Source: Ignavibacteriales bacterium
GTDB lineage: Bacteria; Bacteroidota; Ignavibacteria; Ignavibacteriales; SURF-24
Length of the DNA stretch: 64,000 bases
Assembly (NCBI GenBank): GCA_026390815.1
Contig: JAPLFH010000018.1
Coordinates: 1 to 64,000 of the forward strand
Direction: 5' to 3'
The notes under the pieces were generated by a model. The model ran no database searches. It had not been told where the DNA came from and was given only the letters and a program-made list of their open reading frames with translations. Made by a program: the position numbers and the translations under genes. Of this stretch, positions 44,834 through 54,319 are shown one piece after another; positions within the stretch are counted from its first letter, which is position 1; every line of letters begins with the position of its first letter.

Positions 44834-45523
44834 ATGAAAAAAATCAGACTGCTACTCATCGAAGATAACCGTCTTTTGCGGAATGGAATCCTTACGATTC
44901 TTAAACTTCATAAGGATATAAGTGTAATTGCGGCATCCGGAGATGGAAAGAGTACTCTTGTAAAAATCAAGCAGCTAAAACCGAATGTGGTTCTTTTGGA
45001 TCTTGGATTACGAAGTCAAAATAGTTTACGTGTTGTAGAAATAGTGAAGAAAGATTTTCCGGAAGCAAAAATTATTGTTATGGACCTTGCGCCTGTACAG
45101 GCAGATATTTTACAGTATGTAAAAGCCGGTGCCAACGGCTTCATCCTTAAAGACGCATCGCTTAATGAATTTTTAATCACGATACGAACAGTAGTTGAAG
45201 GAGCAACTGTATTACCTCCTATCCTGGTTGATTCACTCTTTTCTCAAATTATTGATAATGCAGTAAGAGAAGGCAAATCCAAACTGAAAGAAGCAGTTCA
45301 GATGACAACGAGAGAACGGGAAGTAATTTTGCTTCTAGGCGAAGGTATGAGCAATAAGGAGATCGGTCAAAGAATACGCATATCCACTTATACCGTTAAA
45401 AGTCATATTCATAATATCATGGAGAAACTTGCATTACATACACGCCTGGAAATTGCAAACTATTCTTACTCAGATGAAACACTTAGAACAACTTCCAAGA
45501 GTATTTCGATGTTAAATAATTAG
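44834..45523 (+). CDS. NarL/LuxR-family response regulator (paralogue 3)
   Basis: 229 residues with the same layout as the regulators at 5242 and 11874: receiver with phospho-acceptor in VVLLDLGLRSQNS (D56), LuxR-type helix-turn-helix TTREREVILLLGEGMSNKEI, recognition helix STYTVKSHIHNIMEKLALHT. It is the most divergent of the three in both domains. It precedes the seven-PAS kinase by about 155 bases and is likely its output partner. Confidence 0.93.
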   Translation: MKKIRLLLIEDNRLLRNGILTILKLHKDISVIAASGDGKSTLVKIKQLKPNVVLLDLGLRSQNSLRVVEIVKKDFPEAKIIVMDLAPVQADILQYVKAGANGFILKDASLNEFLITIRTVVEGATVLPPILVDSLFSQIIDNAVREGKSKLKEAVQMTTREREVILLLGEGMSNKEIGQRIRISTYTVKSHIHNIMEKLALHTRLEIANYSYSDETLRTTSKSISMLNN

Positions 45524-45679
45524 CGGTAAAACGGTACTTGTTGTTTTTACAATAGACCAAGTTTGAAGTGAATAATTTCTGTGAATGAACGATTTAAGTC
45601 GGAAATGAGTTCGTACCCCGAACAACAATACATATTAAGAAAAATAAATTCTGACCATTGTTAGACATAAGGTGGTTTT

Positions 45680-48600
45680 ATGGTAAAGAACGATTTACAA
45701 GAGAAAATAAAATCAGTTAATTATCCACCTCTTTCAAAAATCAAATTAAAATCCGCAGAGGAAGTAAGAGAATTTGCCGAAAACATAATCAATACTGTGC
45801 GGGAACCTTTACTCTTATTGGATAAAGAGTTAAGAGTAGTAAAAGCAAGCCATTCATTCTATGATTTCTTCAAGGTAAGCACCGATGAAACAATTGGAAA
45901 GCTTATATATGATCTGGGAAATCACCAATGGAATATACCTAAACTGAGAGAACTGCTGGAGACAATCCTTCCCGAGAAAACAACATTCGACAACTATGAA
46001 GTTGAACACGACTTTTCTACAATCGGTAAGCGCATCATGCTTTTGAATGCCCGGAAAATTCAAAAAGGATCGGGAAAAGAACAGATAATTCTTCTTGCCA
46101 TTGAGGATATCACCGAACGTAAGCAGATAGAAGCCGGACTGGAAAAAACCCGCAAAGAACTTGCGGTTATTAAAATATCGGCAGATGAAGCAAGTGAATT
46201 CTCTGAGAACGTCATTAACACCGTGCGGGAACCTTTACTTTCTTTGGATCAAGATCTCAGGGTGGTCGCGGTCAGCCGTTCCTTCTATGAATTTTTTAAG
46301 GTGAAGCCTGAAGAAACTGTGGGACAGCTTATCTATGATCTGGGAAATAAACAGTGGAATATCCCCAAGCTGCGGGAATTACTGGAAACCATCCTTCCTC
46401 AGAAGGCATCCTTTGAGAATTATGAAGTTGAACACGATTTTGCTACCATTGGCAAGCGCATCATGCTTTTAAATGCCAGGCAAATTGAAAGAACATCCAA
46501 AACAAAAGAACGGATCATCCTTTTGGCTATAGAGGATATAACCGAACGTAAGGAGATAGAAGCCGGTCTGGAAAAAACCCGTAAGGAACTTGCGGTTATT
46601 AAAATATCGGCTGATGAAGTGAGTGAATTCGCTGAGAACTTAATCAACACTGTGCGGGAACCTTTAATGGCACTGGATCAAGAGTTAAGAGTAGTAAAAG
46701 CCAGCCGTTCATTCTATGAATTCTTTAAAGTAAGTTCCGATGAAACGATTGGAACGCTTATTTATGAACTGGGAAATAACCAGTGGAATATACCTAAACT
46801 AAGAGAACTGCTGGAGACAATTCTTCCCGAAAAAACTACATTCGATAACTATGAAGTTGAACACGACTTTTCTACAATCGGCAAACGCATCATGCTTTTG
46901 AATGCCAGGCAAATAGAAAGAGCCCTTGGAAAAGAGAAAATAATTCTTCTTGCTATAGAGGACATTACCGAACGCAAGAAGATAGAAGCCGGTCTGGAAA
47001 AAACCCGTAAAGAACTTGCGGTCATTAAAAAATCCGCAGATGAAGTAAGTGAATTTGCAGAAAACATAATCAACACTGTGCGGGAACCTTTACTTTTGTT
47101 GGATAAAGAGTTAAGAGTAGTAAAAGCCAGCCGTTCATTCTATGATTTCTTTGAGGTAAACTCTGATGAAACAATTGGGAAGCTTATTTATGATCTGGGA
47201 AATCAACAATGGAATATACCTAAACTAAGAGAGCTTCTGGAGACAATCCTTCCCGAAGAAACTACATTCAATAACTATGAAGTTGAACACGACTTTTCCA
47301 CAATCGGTAAACGGATCATGCTTTTAAATTCCAGGCAAATTGAAAGAGCCCTTGGAAAAGAGAAGATAATTCTTCTCGCTATTGAGGACATTACCGAACG
47401 AAAGGAGGTTGAAGCCGGTCTGGAAAAAACCCGAAAAGAACTGGCAGTCATTAAAAAATCCGCAGATGAAGTAAGTGAATTCGCAGAAAACATAATCAAC
47501 ACTGTGCGGGAACCTTTGCTTTTATTGGATAAAGAGCTTAGAGTAGTTAAAGCCAGCCGTTCATTCTATGATTTCTTCGAGGTAAACTCTGATGAAACAA
47601 TTGGGAAGCTTATATATGATTTGGGAAATAACCAATGGAATATACCTAAACTGAGAGAACTGCTTGAGACAATCCTTCCTGAGAGAACAACATTCGATAA
47701 CTATGAAGTTGAACACGACTTTTCTACAATTGGTAAACGTATAATGCTTTTGAATGCCCGGCAAATAGAAAGAGCCCTTGGAAAAAAGAAGATAATTCTT
47801 CTTGCTATTGAGGATATCACCGAACGTAAGGAGATAGAAGTTGGACTGGAAAAAACCCGCAAAGAACTTGCGGTGATTAAAAAATCCGCAGATGAAGTAA
47901 GTGAATTCGCAGAAAATATAATCAATACTGTGCGGGAGCCTTTACTTATATTGGATAAAGAACTAAGAGTAGTTAAAGCAAGCCGTTCATTCTATGATTT
48001 CTTCGAGGTAAATTCCGATGAAACAATTGGAAAACTTATATATGATCTTGGAAATCATCAATGGGATATACCAAAACTGAGAGAGCTTCTGGAAACAATC
48101 CTTCCTGAAAAAACAACCTTCGATAACTATGAAGTTGAACACGACTTTTCTACAATCGGTAAACGCATCATGCTTTTAAATGCCCGGAAAATTCAAAGAG
48201 GATCGGGAAAAGAACAGATAATTCTTCTTGCCATTGAGGACATCACCGAACGTAAGGAGATAGAAGCCGGACTGGAAAAAACCCGCAAAGAACTTGTTGT
48301 GATTAAAAAATCCGCAGATGAAGCAAGTGAATTTGCAGAGAGTGTTATCAACACTGTGCGTGAACCTTTAATTGCACTTGATCAAGATTTAAGAGTAGTT
48401 AAACCCAACCGTTCCTTCTATGAGTTCTTTAAGGTAAGCCCTGAGGAAACAGTGGGAAAGCTAATATATGATCTGGGAAATCACCAATGGGATATTCCTA
48501 AACTAAGAGAGTTGTTGGAAACCATCCTTCCTCAAAAGACAACATTTGATAACTATGAGGTTGAACACGATTTTTCTACAATTGGCAAGCGCATTATGCT

Positions 48601-49933
48601 TTTGAATGCCCGGCAAATTCGAAGAGGAATTGGAGGCAAAGAACGGATAATTCTTCTTGCAATTGAAGACATTACAGAACGTAAAAAAAATGAGAACGAA
48701 CTTTCAAAAGCAAAAGCAGAAGCCGAACGGGCAAATGTTGCAAAGAGTGAATTCCTTTCCCGTATGAGTCACGAACTTAGAACACCAATGAATTCAATTC
48801 TCGGCTTTGCACAATTAATGGATATGGGAGAACTGAATCCGGCTCACAAAAAAGGTGTGAATCAAATCTTGAAAAGCGGAAAGCATCTTTTAAATTTAAT
48901 AAATGAAGTGCTCGATATGTCAAAGATTGAAGCTGGACGGCTGACTGTTTCACCGGAGCCAGTTGAGATTTTTGGTATTATTTTGGAAACGATTGATATT
49001 GTTCGTCATCTCGCTGATGAGAATCAAATCAAGCTCGAAGCAGATGCTTCAACTATTGAAAGACTCTTCATAAAAGCAGATCATCAGCGTTTGAAACAAG
49101 TTCTTCTGAATTTAATTACTAATGCAGTTAAGTATAATCGGCAAGGCGGTTCGGTTAAGGTTAAATGTAAAATACGGAAATCAGTATGTAATCCCACAGA
49201 AGCGGAATCTTCGCTTCGCTACAATATGGAGAATGGGGAAGTGAAAAAGGAGAATGTAATTAGGATTAGTGTGATTGATACTGGAAAAGGTATTGCAAAG
49301 GAATACATTGAAAAACTTTTTAATCCATTCGAACGCATTGGTGCTGAACGAACAGAAACCGAAGGTACCGGACTCGGATTAGCCATCTCTAAAAAATTGA
49401 TGGAAGCAATGGATGGAAAAATTGGTGTTGAGAGTATAGCCGGCAAAGGAAGCACTTTCTGGATTGAACTGCCGCAGACGGAAAGTCAAAAGAATCGCTA
49501 CGAACGAATAAATGAATTCTCAAAACCGGAAGATGAAATAATACAGAAAAGCAGAACTATTTTGTATATAGAAGATAATCTTTCGAACATACAGTTAGTT
49601 GAACAGATTTTAGTAATGCATCGTCCGTCGATTAATTTGATAACAAATATATATGGTAAAAATGCAGTTCAATTTGCAATTGATTACAAACCGGATTTAA
49701 TTATGCTTGATCTAGATCTGCCAGACATGCATGGTAGTAAAGTGATAAAGCTGTTACAGGCAGAACCGAGAACAGCGGAAATACCGGTTATTATTCTCAG
49801 CGCGGATGCAATGACAAAACAGATCGAGCAATTAATGGAAAGCGGGGCTAAAGATTATCTCATAAAACCGATTGATGTTGTGCAATTTTTGAAAGTAGTA
49901 GATGAGTGGATGAGGGAAAGCAGTAAGGTGTAG
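45680..49933 (+). CDS. Hybrid histidine kinase with seven near-identical PAS repeats
   Basis: 1417 residues, no membrane segment. Residues about 25-1010 are seven tandem PAS domains of 142 residues (one is 143). Each contains NTVREPLL, NxQWNIPKLRELLETILP, VEHDFSTIGKRIMLLNAR and LLAIEDITERK, and is joined by an EAGLEKTRKELAVIKKSAD helix. HisKA has H1031 (MSHELRTP), HATPase has NLITNAVKYN, DTGKGIA and GTGLGLA, and the receiver has D1344 (LIMLDLDLP). The exact repetition at DNA level points to recent amplification. The same PAS subtype ends the CheB/CheR fusion at 852. Confidence 0.94.
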   Translation: MVKNDLQEKIKSVNYPPLSKIKLKSAEEVREFAENIINTVREPLLLLDKELRVVKASHSFYDFFKVSTDETIGKLIYDLGNHQWNIPKLRELLETILPEKTTFDNYEVEHDFSTIGKRIMLLNARKIQKGSGKEQIILLAIEDITERKQIEAGLEKTRKELAVIKISADEASEFSENVINTVREPLLSLDQDLRVVAVSRSFYEFFKVKPEETVGQLIYDLGNKQWNIPKLRELLETILPQKASFENYEVEHDFATIGKRIMLLNARQIERTSKTKERIILLAIEDITERKEIEAGLEKTRKELAVIKISADEVSEFAENLINTVREPLMALDQELRVVKASRSFYEFFKVSSDETIGTLIYELGNNQWNIPKLRELLETILPEKTTFDNYEVEHDFSTIGKRIMLLNARQIERALGKEKIILLAIEDITERKKIEAGLEKTRKELAVIKKSADEVSEFAENIINTVREPLLLLDKELRVVKASRSFYDFFEVNSDETIGKLIYDLGNQQWNIPKLRELLETILPEETTFNNYEVEHDFSTIGKRIMLLNSRQIERALGKEKIILLAIEDITERKEVEAGLEKTRKELAVIKKSADEVSEFAENIINTVREPLLLLDKELRVVKASRSFYDFFEVNSDETIGKLIYDLGNNQWNIPKLRELLETILPERTTFDNYEVEHDFSTIGKRIMLLNARQIERALGKKKIILLAIEDITERKEIEVGLEKTRKELAVIKKSADEVSEFAENIINTVREPLLILDKELRVVKASRSFYDFFEVNSDETIGKLIYDLGNHQWDIPKLRELLETILPEKTTFDNYEVEHDFSTIGKRIMLLNARKIQRGSGKEQIILLAIEDITERKEIEAGLEKTRKELVVIKKSADEASEFAESVINTVREPLIALDQDLRVVKPNRSFYEFFKVSPEETVGKLIYDLGNHQWDIPKLRELLETILPQKTTFDNYEVEHDFSTIGKRIMLLNARQIRRGIGGKERIILLAIEDITERKKNENELSKAKAEAERANVAKSEFLSRMSHELRTPMNSILGFAQLMDMGELNPAHKKGVNQILKSGKHLLNLINEVLDMSKIEAGRLTVSPEPVEIFGIILETIDIVRHLADENQIKLEADASTIERLFIKADHQRLKQVLLNLITNAVKYNRQGGSVKVKCKIRKSVCNPTEAESSLRYNMENGEVKKENVIRISVIDTGKGIAKEYIEKLFNPFERIGAERTETEGTGLGLAISKKLMEAMDGKIGVESIAGKGSTFWIELPQTESQKNRYERINEFSKPEDEIIQKSRTILYIEDNLSNIQLVEQILVMHRPSINLITNIYGKNAVQFAIDYKPDLIMLDLDLPDMHGSKVIKLLQAEPRTAEIPVIILSADAMTKQIEQLMESGAKDYLIKPIDVVQFLKVVDEWMRESSKV
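45755..48700 (+). repeat. Seven tandem 426-bp coding repeats
   Basis: The Asn codon opening the NTVREP segment (or its equivalent) recurs at 45782, 46208, 46637, 47063, 47489, 47915 and 48341. The steps are 426, 429, 426, 426, 426 and 426 bases. Repeats 4, 5 and 6 are the most alike. Such long direct repeats are prone to copy-number change by recombination and to misassembly. Confidence 0.9.
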
Positions 49934-49945
49934 AGAAAAGTGAGT

Positions 49946-50319
49946 ATGGAGAAAAGAGTTTATAAAGGATTTAGGGATTTGATTGTTTATCAGGTGGCTT
50001 TCAAATTGGCTTTGGAAGTTTTCGAAATATCTAAATCATTTCCGAAATAAGAAAAATATACTCCCATAGATCAGATTCGGAAATCATCAACAGCTGTTTC
50101 TGCAATAATTGGAGAAGCATGGGTTTATACAAGATATCCTAAATCTTTTATTAGCAAACTTATTGATTAAAAAGGAAAAGCTGCTGAAGTTTGGATTGAT
50201 TTTGAACAGCTCATAATTATTCGAATGCATAAAAACAAAAATATTTTTTAGATAAATATGATGAAGTTGGAAGAATGTAAAAAAGTATAATTACTCAACC
50301 GGAAAAATTTTGCAAATGA
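49946..50319 (+). pseudogene. Decayed four-helix-bundle (23S rRNA intervening-sequence type) protein gene
   Basis: Starts MEKRVYKGFRDLIVYQVAFK, continues DQIRKSSTAVSAIIGEAW and RYPKSFISKLID, then KYDEVGRM and ITQPEKFC, matching S23 four-helix-bundle proteins (usual pattern DQIRRSSRSVxANIAEA). It has at least four in-frame stops (after FPK, LID, IF and GRM). Such proteins are often encoded in intervening sequences or scattered in genomes. It covers most of the gap between the two kinase genes. Confidence 0.75.
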
Positions 50320-50406
50320 AAAACTCGATACTCTTTACGCAGTTCTCACAACTTAACAGAAAAGAGAGTTTAAAATGCTAATTGATAATTTAACTGGAAA
50401 GAAACA

Positions 50407-51609
50407 ATGATAGATTCATCACTAAAAAATGCAAACATACTAATTGTAGATGATCAACAGGCTAACCTGGATGTTCTTACCGGGTTGCTTGATGTAAAAG
50501 GTTTTACAAACTATACAACAATTAAAGATTCTCGGCAAGTTATGAGTTTGTTCGAAGAGTTCCATCCGGATTTAATTCTGCTTGATCTGAACATGCCGCA
50601 CTTAAACGGTTTTCAAGTAATGATGCAATTGAAAGTTCATATTCCAGCCAATACATACTTCCCCATATTAGTACTCACTGCCGATATAACTCATGAATCT
50701 AAACAAAAAGCGCTTGCCGGAGGCGCAAGTGATTTTCTTGCAAAACCGTTTGATTTGATAGAAGTTGACCTTAGAATAAAAAACCTTCTTAATGCCCGAT
50801 ATCTTCACCAACAATTAGAAAATCAAAATCTGATTTTAGAAGAAAAGGTGAAGGAAAGAACCAAAGAACTTGAAAGGAGAAACATAGAATTACTGGCAGC
50901 AAAAGAGCAAGCCGAAGAGTCGGATAAACTGAAATCTGAATTCCTTAATCAGATGTCGCACGAAATAAGATCTCCATTGAATGATGTTTTGAGTTTTACA
51001 AATTTATTAAGAGAAGAATTCGTAGAAAAACTAACACCGGATTTTTTAGACTATTTTGGTATTGATTCTGCCGGTCATAGACTGATTAGAACTGTTGATT
51101 TAATTTTGAATGTATCTGAAATGCAAGTGAGTACATATGAACCATCTTTTAGAGAATTTGATTTACTAAAAGAAATTATTGGAAAAATTATAAATGAGAA
51201 TAAGGAAATAATAGAAGATAAGGGACTTAAATTTAATTTCTTCTCAGTTCTTTCAGAAGCGGTGATAGTCGGTGATCTATACAGTATCTACCAAATATTC
51301 GTGAATTTAATAGACAATTCTATTAAGTATACAAAGAAAGGATACATTTCGGTTAACGTTTCAAAAAATGAACAAGGAATAACTGTCAGTATCGATGATA
51401 CCGGAATAGGTATATCAGAAGAATTTTTGAAAATAATGTACCACCCGTTTATGCAAGAGGAGAGAGGAAACTCTGAAAGATATAATGGAAACGGCTTAGG
51501 TTTTTCACTCGTAAAAAAATATTGCGATTTGAACAAAATAGCTCTTATGGTAGAATCAAAGAAAGAGGTAGGAACTAAGTTTACTCTGTTTTTTACTTGT
51601 CCAAAATAA
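50407..51609 (+). CDS. Receiver-histidine kinase protein (tandem copy 1)
   Basis: 400 residues in reversed order: N-terminal receiver (1-125) with D60 (LILLDLNMPHLNG) and K in FLAKPFD, coiled coil (about 135-175), HisKA with H185 (MSHEIRSP), and HATPase with NLIDNSIKY, DTGIGIS and the GNGLGFS loop. No PAS or membrane segment, so the input is phosphorylation of its own receiver by another kinase, for example the seven-PAS kinase upstream. It is duplicated at 51908. Confidence 0.9.
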   Translation: MIDSSLKNANILIVDDQQANLDVLTGLLDVKGFTNYTTIKDSRQVMSLFEEFHPDLILLDLNMPHLNGFQVMMQLKVHIPANTYFPILVLTADITHESKQKALAGGASDFLAKPFDLIEVDLRIKNLLNARYLHQQLENQNLILEEKVKERTKELERRNIELLAAKEQAEESDKLKSEFLNQMSHEIRSPLNDVLSFTNLLREEFVEKLTPDFLDYFGIDSAGHRLIRTVDLILNVSEMQVSTYEPSFREFDLLKEIIGKIINENKEIIEDKGLKFNFFSVLSEAVIVGDLYSIYQIFVNLIDNSIKYTKKGYISVNVSKNEQGITVSIDDTGIGISEEFLKIMYHPFMQEERGNSERYNGNGLGFSLVKKYCDLNKIALMVESKKEVGTKFTLFFTCPK

Positions 51610-51907
51610 TTAAATAAATTGAGAACCTATTATTACACTCTGGTAACTAAAATGAAATGAAAAATTTCTTTTGATTAAATGAAAAATGCAACCACTAACA
51701 AATTGCTCAACAAAGACGTCGTTTTTCAATACGGAGTTGTTTTAATTATTACGTTGTGACTATAAACTAAGTTGCTCTTTAATATTTGAGCTTTACCCAA
51801 ATGGTAGATACAGAAAAAAAGTATTAGATTATTTATATGGAGTTGCTCATGAAATTTAGAAGAAGACAATCTAAAATGTTAGGTGATAATTTAACTGGAA
51901 AGAAACC

Positions 51908-53113
51908 ATGATAGATTTAACACTTAAAAATGCAAACATACTTATTGTAGATGATCAGCAGGCTAACCTGGATGTTCTAACTGGGCTGCTTGATGCTAAA
52001 GGTTTTACAAACTATACAACAACTAAAGATCCTACGCAGGTTATTTGTTTGTTTGAAGAGTTCAATCCGGATTTAATTTTGCTTGATCTGAACATGCCAC
52101 ACTTAACCGGTTTTGAGGTGATGATGCAATTGAAAGTTCTTATTCCAGCCAATACTTACTTCCCCATATTAGTACTCACTGCCGATATAACACCGGAATC
52201 TAGACAAAAAGCGCTTGCCGGAGGCGCAAGTGATTTTCTTACAAAACCATTTGATTTGATAGAAGTTGACCTTCGAATAAAAAATCTGCTTAATGCCCGC
52301 TATCTTCATCAGCAATTAGAAAATCAGAATCTGATTTTAGATGAAAAGGTGAAGGAAAGAACCAAAGAACTTAAAAAGACAAACATAGAATTAATAGCTG
52401 CTAAAGAAAAAGCCGAGCAGTCAGATAAACTGAAATCCGAATTCCTCAATCAGATGTCGCACGAAATAAGATCTCCAATGAATGTCGTCTTGAGTTTTTC
52501 AAATTTATTAAGAGAAGAGATGTTAGAACAAATAACACCGGATTTTTTAGGATATTTTGATGGAATTGATTCTGCCGGTCATAGACTGATTAGAACTGTT
52601 GATTTGATTTTGAATGTTTCTGAAATGCAAGTGGGTACATATGAACCATCTTTCAGCGAATTTGATTTATTAAAAGAAATTATCGGAAAAATTATAAATG
52701 AGAATATGAAAATAATAGAAGATAAGGGACTTAAATTTAATTTCCACTCAAACCTAACAGAAGCCGTGGTATTTGGTGACCATTACAGCATCTTTCAAAT
52801 ATTTGTGAATTTAATAGACAATTCTATTAAGTACACAAAGAAAGGATACATTTCGATTAACGTTTCAAAAAATGAACAAGGCATTAATGTTAGCATAGAG
52901 GATACCGGTATAGGTATATCTGATGAATTTATGAAAATGATGTACAATCCTTTTATGCAAGAGGAGAGAGGAAGCTCTAGAAGATATGATGGGAACGGTT
53001 TAGGTCTTTCACTCGTAAAAAAATATTGCGATTTGAATGGAATAAATATTACGGTGGAATCAGAAAAAGGTGCAGGAACTAAGTTTACTTTGGTTTTTAC
53101 CCGTACAAATTAA
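51908..53113 (+). CDS. Receiver-histidine kinase protein (tandem copy 2)
   Basis: 401 residues, about four fifths identical to the preceding gene, with D60, H185 and the same ATP-binding boxes (NLIDNSIKY, DTGIGIS, GNGLGLS). The leader GATAATTTAACTGGAAAGAAA just before the ATG is also shared. It is followed after 39 bases by a single-domain receiver gene, giving a phosphorelay-like set. The gap 51610-51907 shows nothing else recognisable. Confidence 0.9.
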   Translation: MIDLTLKNANILIVDDQQANLDVLTGLLDAKGFTNYTTTKDPTQVICLFEEFNPDLILLDLNMPHLTGFEVMMQLKVLIPANTYFPILVLTADITPESRQKALAGGASDFLTKPFDLIEVDLRIKNLLNARYLHQQLENQNLILDEKVKERTKELKKTNIELIAAKEKAEQSDKLKSEFLNQMSHEIRSPMNVVLSFSNLLREEMLEQITPDFLGYFDGIDSAGHRLIRTVDLILNVSEMQVGTYEPSFSEFDLLKEIIGKIINENMKIIEDKGLKFNFHSNLTEAVVFGDHYSIFQIFVNLIDNSIKYTKKGYISINVSKNEQGINVSIEDTGIGISDEFMKMMYNPFMQEERGSSRRYDGNGLGLSLVKKYCDLNGINITVESEKGAGTKFTLVFTRTN

Positions 53114-53152
53114 TTATATCAACGTAGTAATAATTTACCCGGAAGCAGCGTG

Positions 53153-53524
53153 ATGAAAAGAAAAAATAAATTGCTAATCGTAGAAGATGATGGATTAAAT
53201 CAAAAGGTCTATAAAGCTACTCTACCAAATTATTATGAGTTAAAAATCTGCGGTAATGATGAAGAATTTTATGCTGCGCTAAAAGAAAATGAGTACGACT
53301 TATTCATAATCGATTTAGCGCTGAACTGCGGAAAAAACGGAATTGATTTGGTAAGGGAGCTAAGGAAAATGGAAAAATACAAAGACACACCAATTATAGT
53401 TATTACTGCATTCGCGTTTAGAAAAGACAAAGATATTTCTATGTCTGCGGGTGCAACAAAGTTTATTAGTAAACCCTTCAATAAAGAAACTTTGTTAACG
53501 GAGATAAAAAAATATTTTAATTAG
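53153..53524 (+). CDS. Single-domain response regulator
   Basis: 123 residues from ATG 53153 (a GTG directly before it is in frame). Receiver fold only: acidic pair in LIVEDDG, phospho-acceptor in DLFIIDLALNCGKNGIDL, Thr in VITAF and Lys in FISKPF. Without an output domain it probably acts in a phosphorelay or by protein contact. GGAAGCAGCG precedes the start. Confidence 0.88.
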   Translation: MKRKNKLLIVEDDGLNQKVYKATLPNYYELKICGNDEEFYAALKENEYDLFIIDLALNCGKNGIDLVRELRKMEKYKDTPIIVITAFAFRKDKDISMSAGATKFISKPFNKETLLTEIKKYFN

Positions 53525-53562
53525 TTAGCAATATTTAGAACCATGTTCGTAATTAATTTTCA

Positions 53563-53721
53563 AATATCACAAGCGATTTATCAAAGATTACAAACAATAT
53601 ACAATCAGGAAAAGGAACAATAGGAAGGCTGTTAATGGATCATTCGGTGGTTCAAAATTTCGATTCTACTTTAGTTAATTTGACAGAAGGTTCATCTGGG
53701 TTTAGAATACTTATGGATTAG
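53563..53721 (+). pseudogene. C-terminal remnant of an Mce/MlaD-type gene
   Basis: The frame reads NITSDLSKITNNIQSGKGTI, then GRLLMDHSVVQNFDSTLVNL. The segment INSGKGTLGKL is typical near the C-terminus of MlaD/Mce lipid-transport proteins. Nothing upstream encodes the MCE domain. No start codon is available, so this is a leftover. Confidence 0.6.
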
Positions 53722-54319
53722 GCAAAAAAAGTTAGCTGTTGTGGGGTTTTCAAAATTTGAAAATTTAAAATAGAGTTTGATAATTTTTTGTAAAGTTAGA
53801 AAGAATATCCTGTTCAATAATAAATTGGTAAAAAACCTAATAGAATTAGGGAAATGAATATTCGAAAATTAGAAACGTAAAATTATAGTTTAAAATATTT
53901 ACTCAACAATAATTCCTTTCATTAAATCCGATAACGTCAGGGATTGACTCATCCAAAGGATGTAGTCCTATTTTCATCCTTTTGCTCTATTGATATACCT
54001 TTTCACTATTCACAAATTATACTATTAAAAAATCCGATTGTTTTTAATTGAAAAAACGTCTGCAACGTATTGGGATTATTGTGGTTTTTGGAAACAGTGT
54101 GAATTTAGTTGTCAAAAGGCAGTAACCGAAAAAGAACATAATTCTTTTACACAATTAAAGGCGATGTTCATTACATAAAGGAGAGACTCAAGCCGCAAAC
54201 ACGCCTGTGGGAACCCACCACTATGTGGGCGGTTTCTAACTATAATAACAATGACAAGAATCTCAAAAACAACCTATTAGTATTTCGGTAGCTAACAAAT
54301 AATTTAATTAGGAGAACGC
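53722..54319. other. Intergenic region with element copy 11 and a small palindrome
   Basis: 598 bases. Besides the conserved element at 53948-53994, there is a GC-rich palindromic stretch near 54190-54240 (GTGGG/CCCAC pairs repeated twice) resembling the REP-like clusters. No gene was recognised. AGGAGAACGC is the leader of the next gene. Confidence 0.5.
53948..53994 (+). promoter_or_regulatory. Conserved 45-bp hairpin element, copy 11
   Basis: The arms CAAAGGATG and CATCCTTTTG pair perfectly over eight bases. The centre is TAGTCCTATTTT, the most diverged of all full copies (two changes), and CTATTGA follows at 17 bases. It is unusually far (326 bases) from the next start at 54320, so it may be inactive or serve an unseen short gene. 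Confidence 0.68.

Noticed and set aside
46420-47925. Repeated minus-strand frames of about 75 residues opposite the PAS array
   Set aside because: They recur with the 426-bp coding repeat and are shadows of the real + strand frame.
45755-48700. Regular repeats as a CRISPR array
   Set aside because: The unit is 426 bases, fully coding, with no short repeat/spacer alternation.
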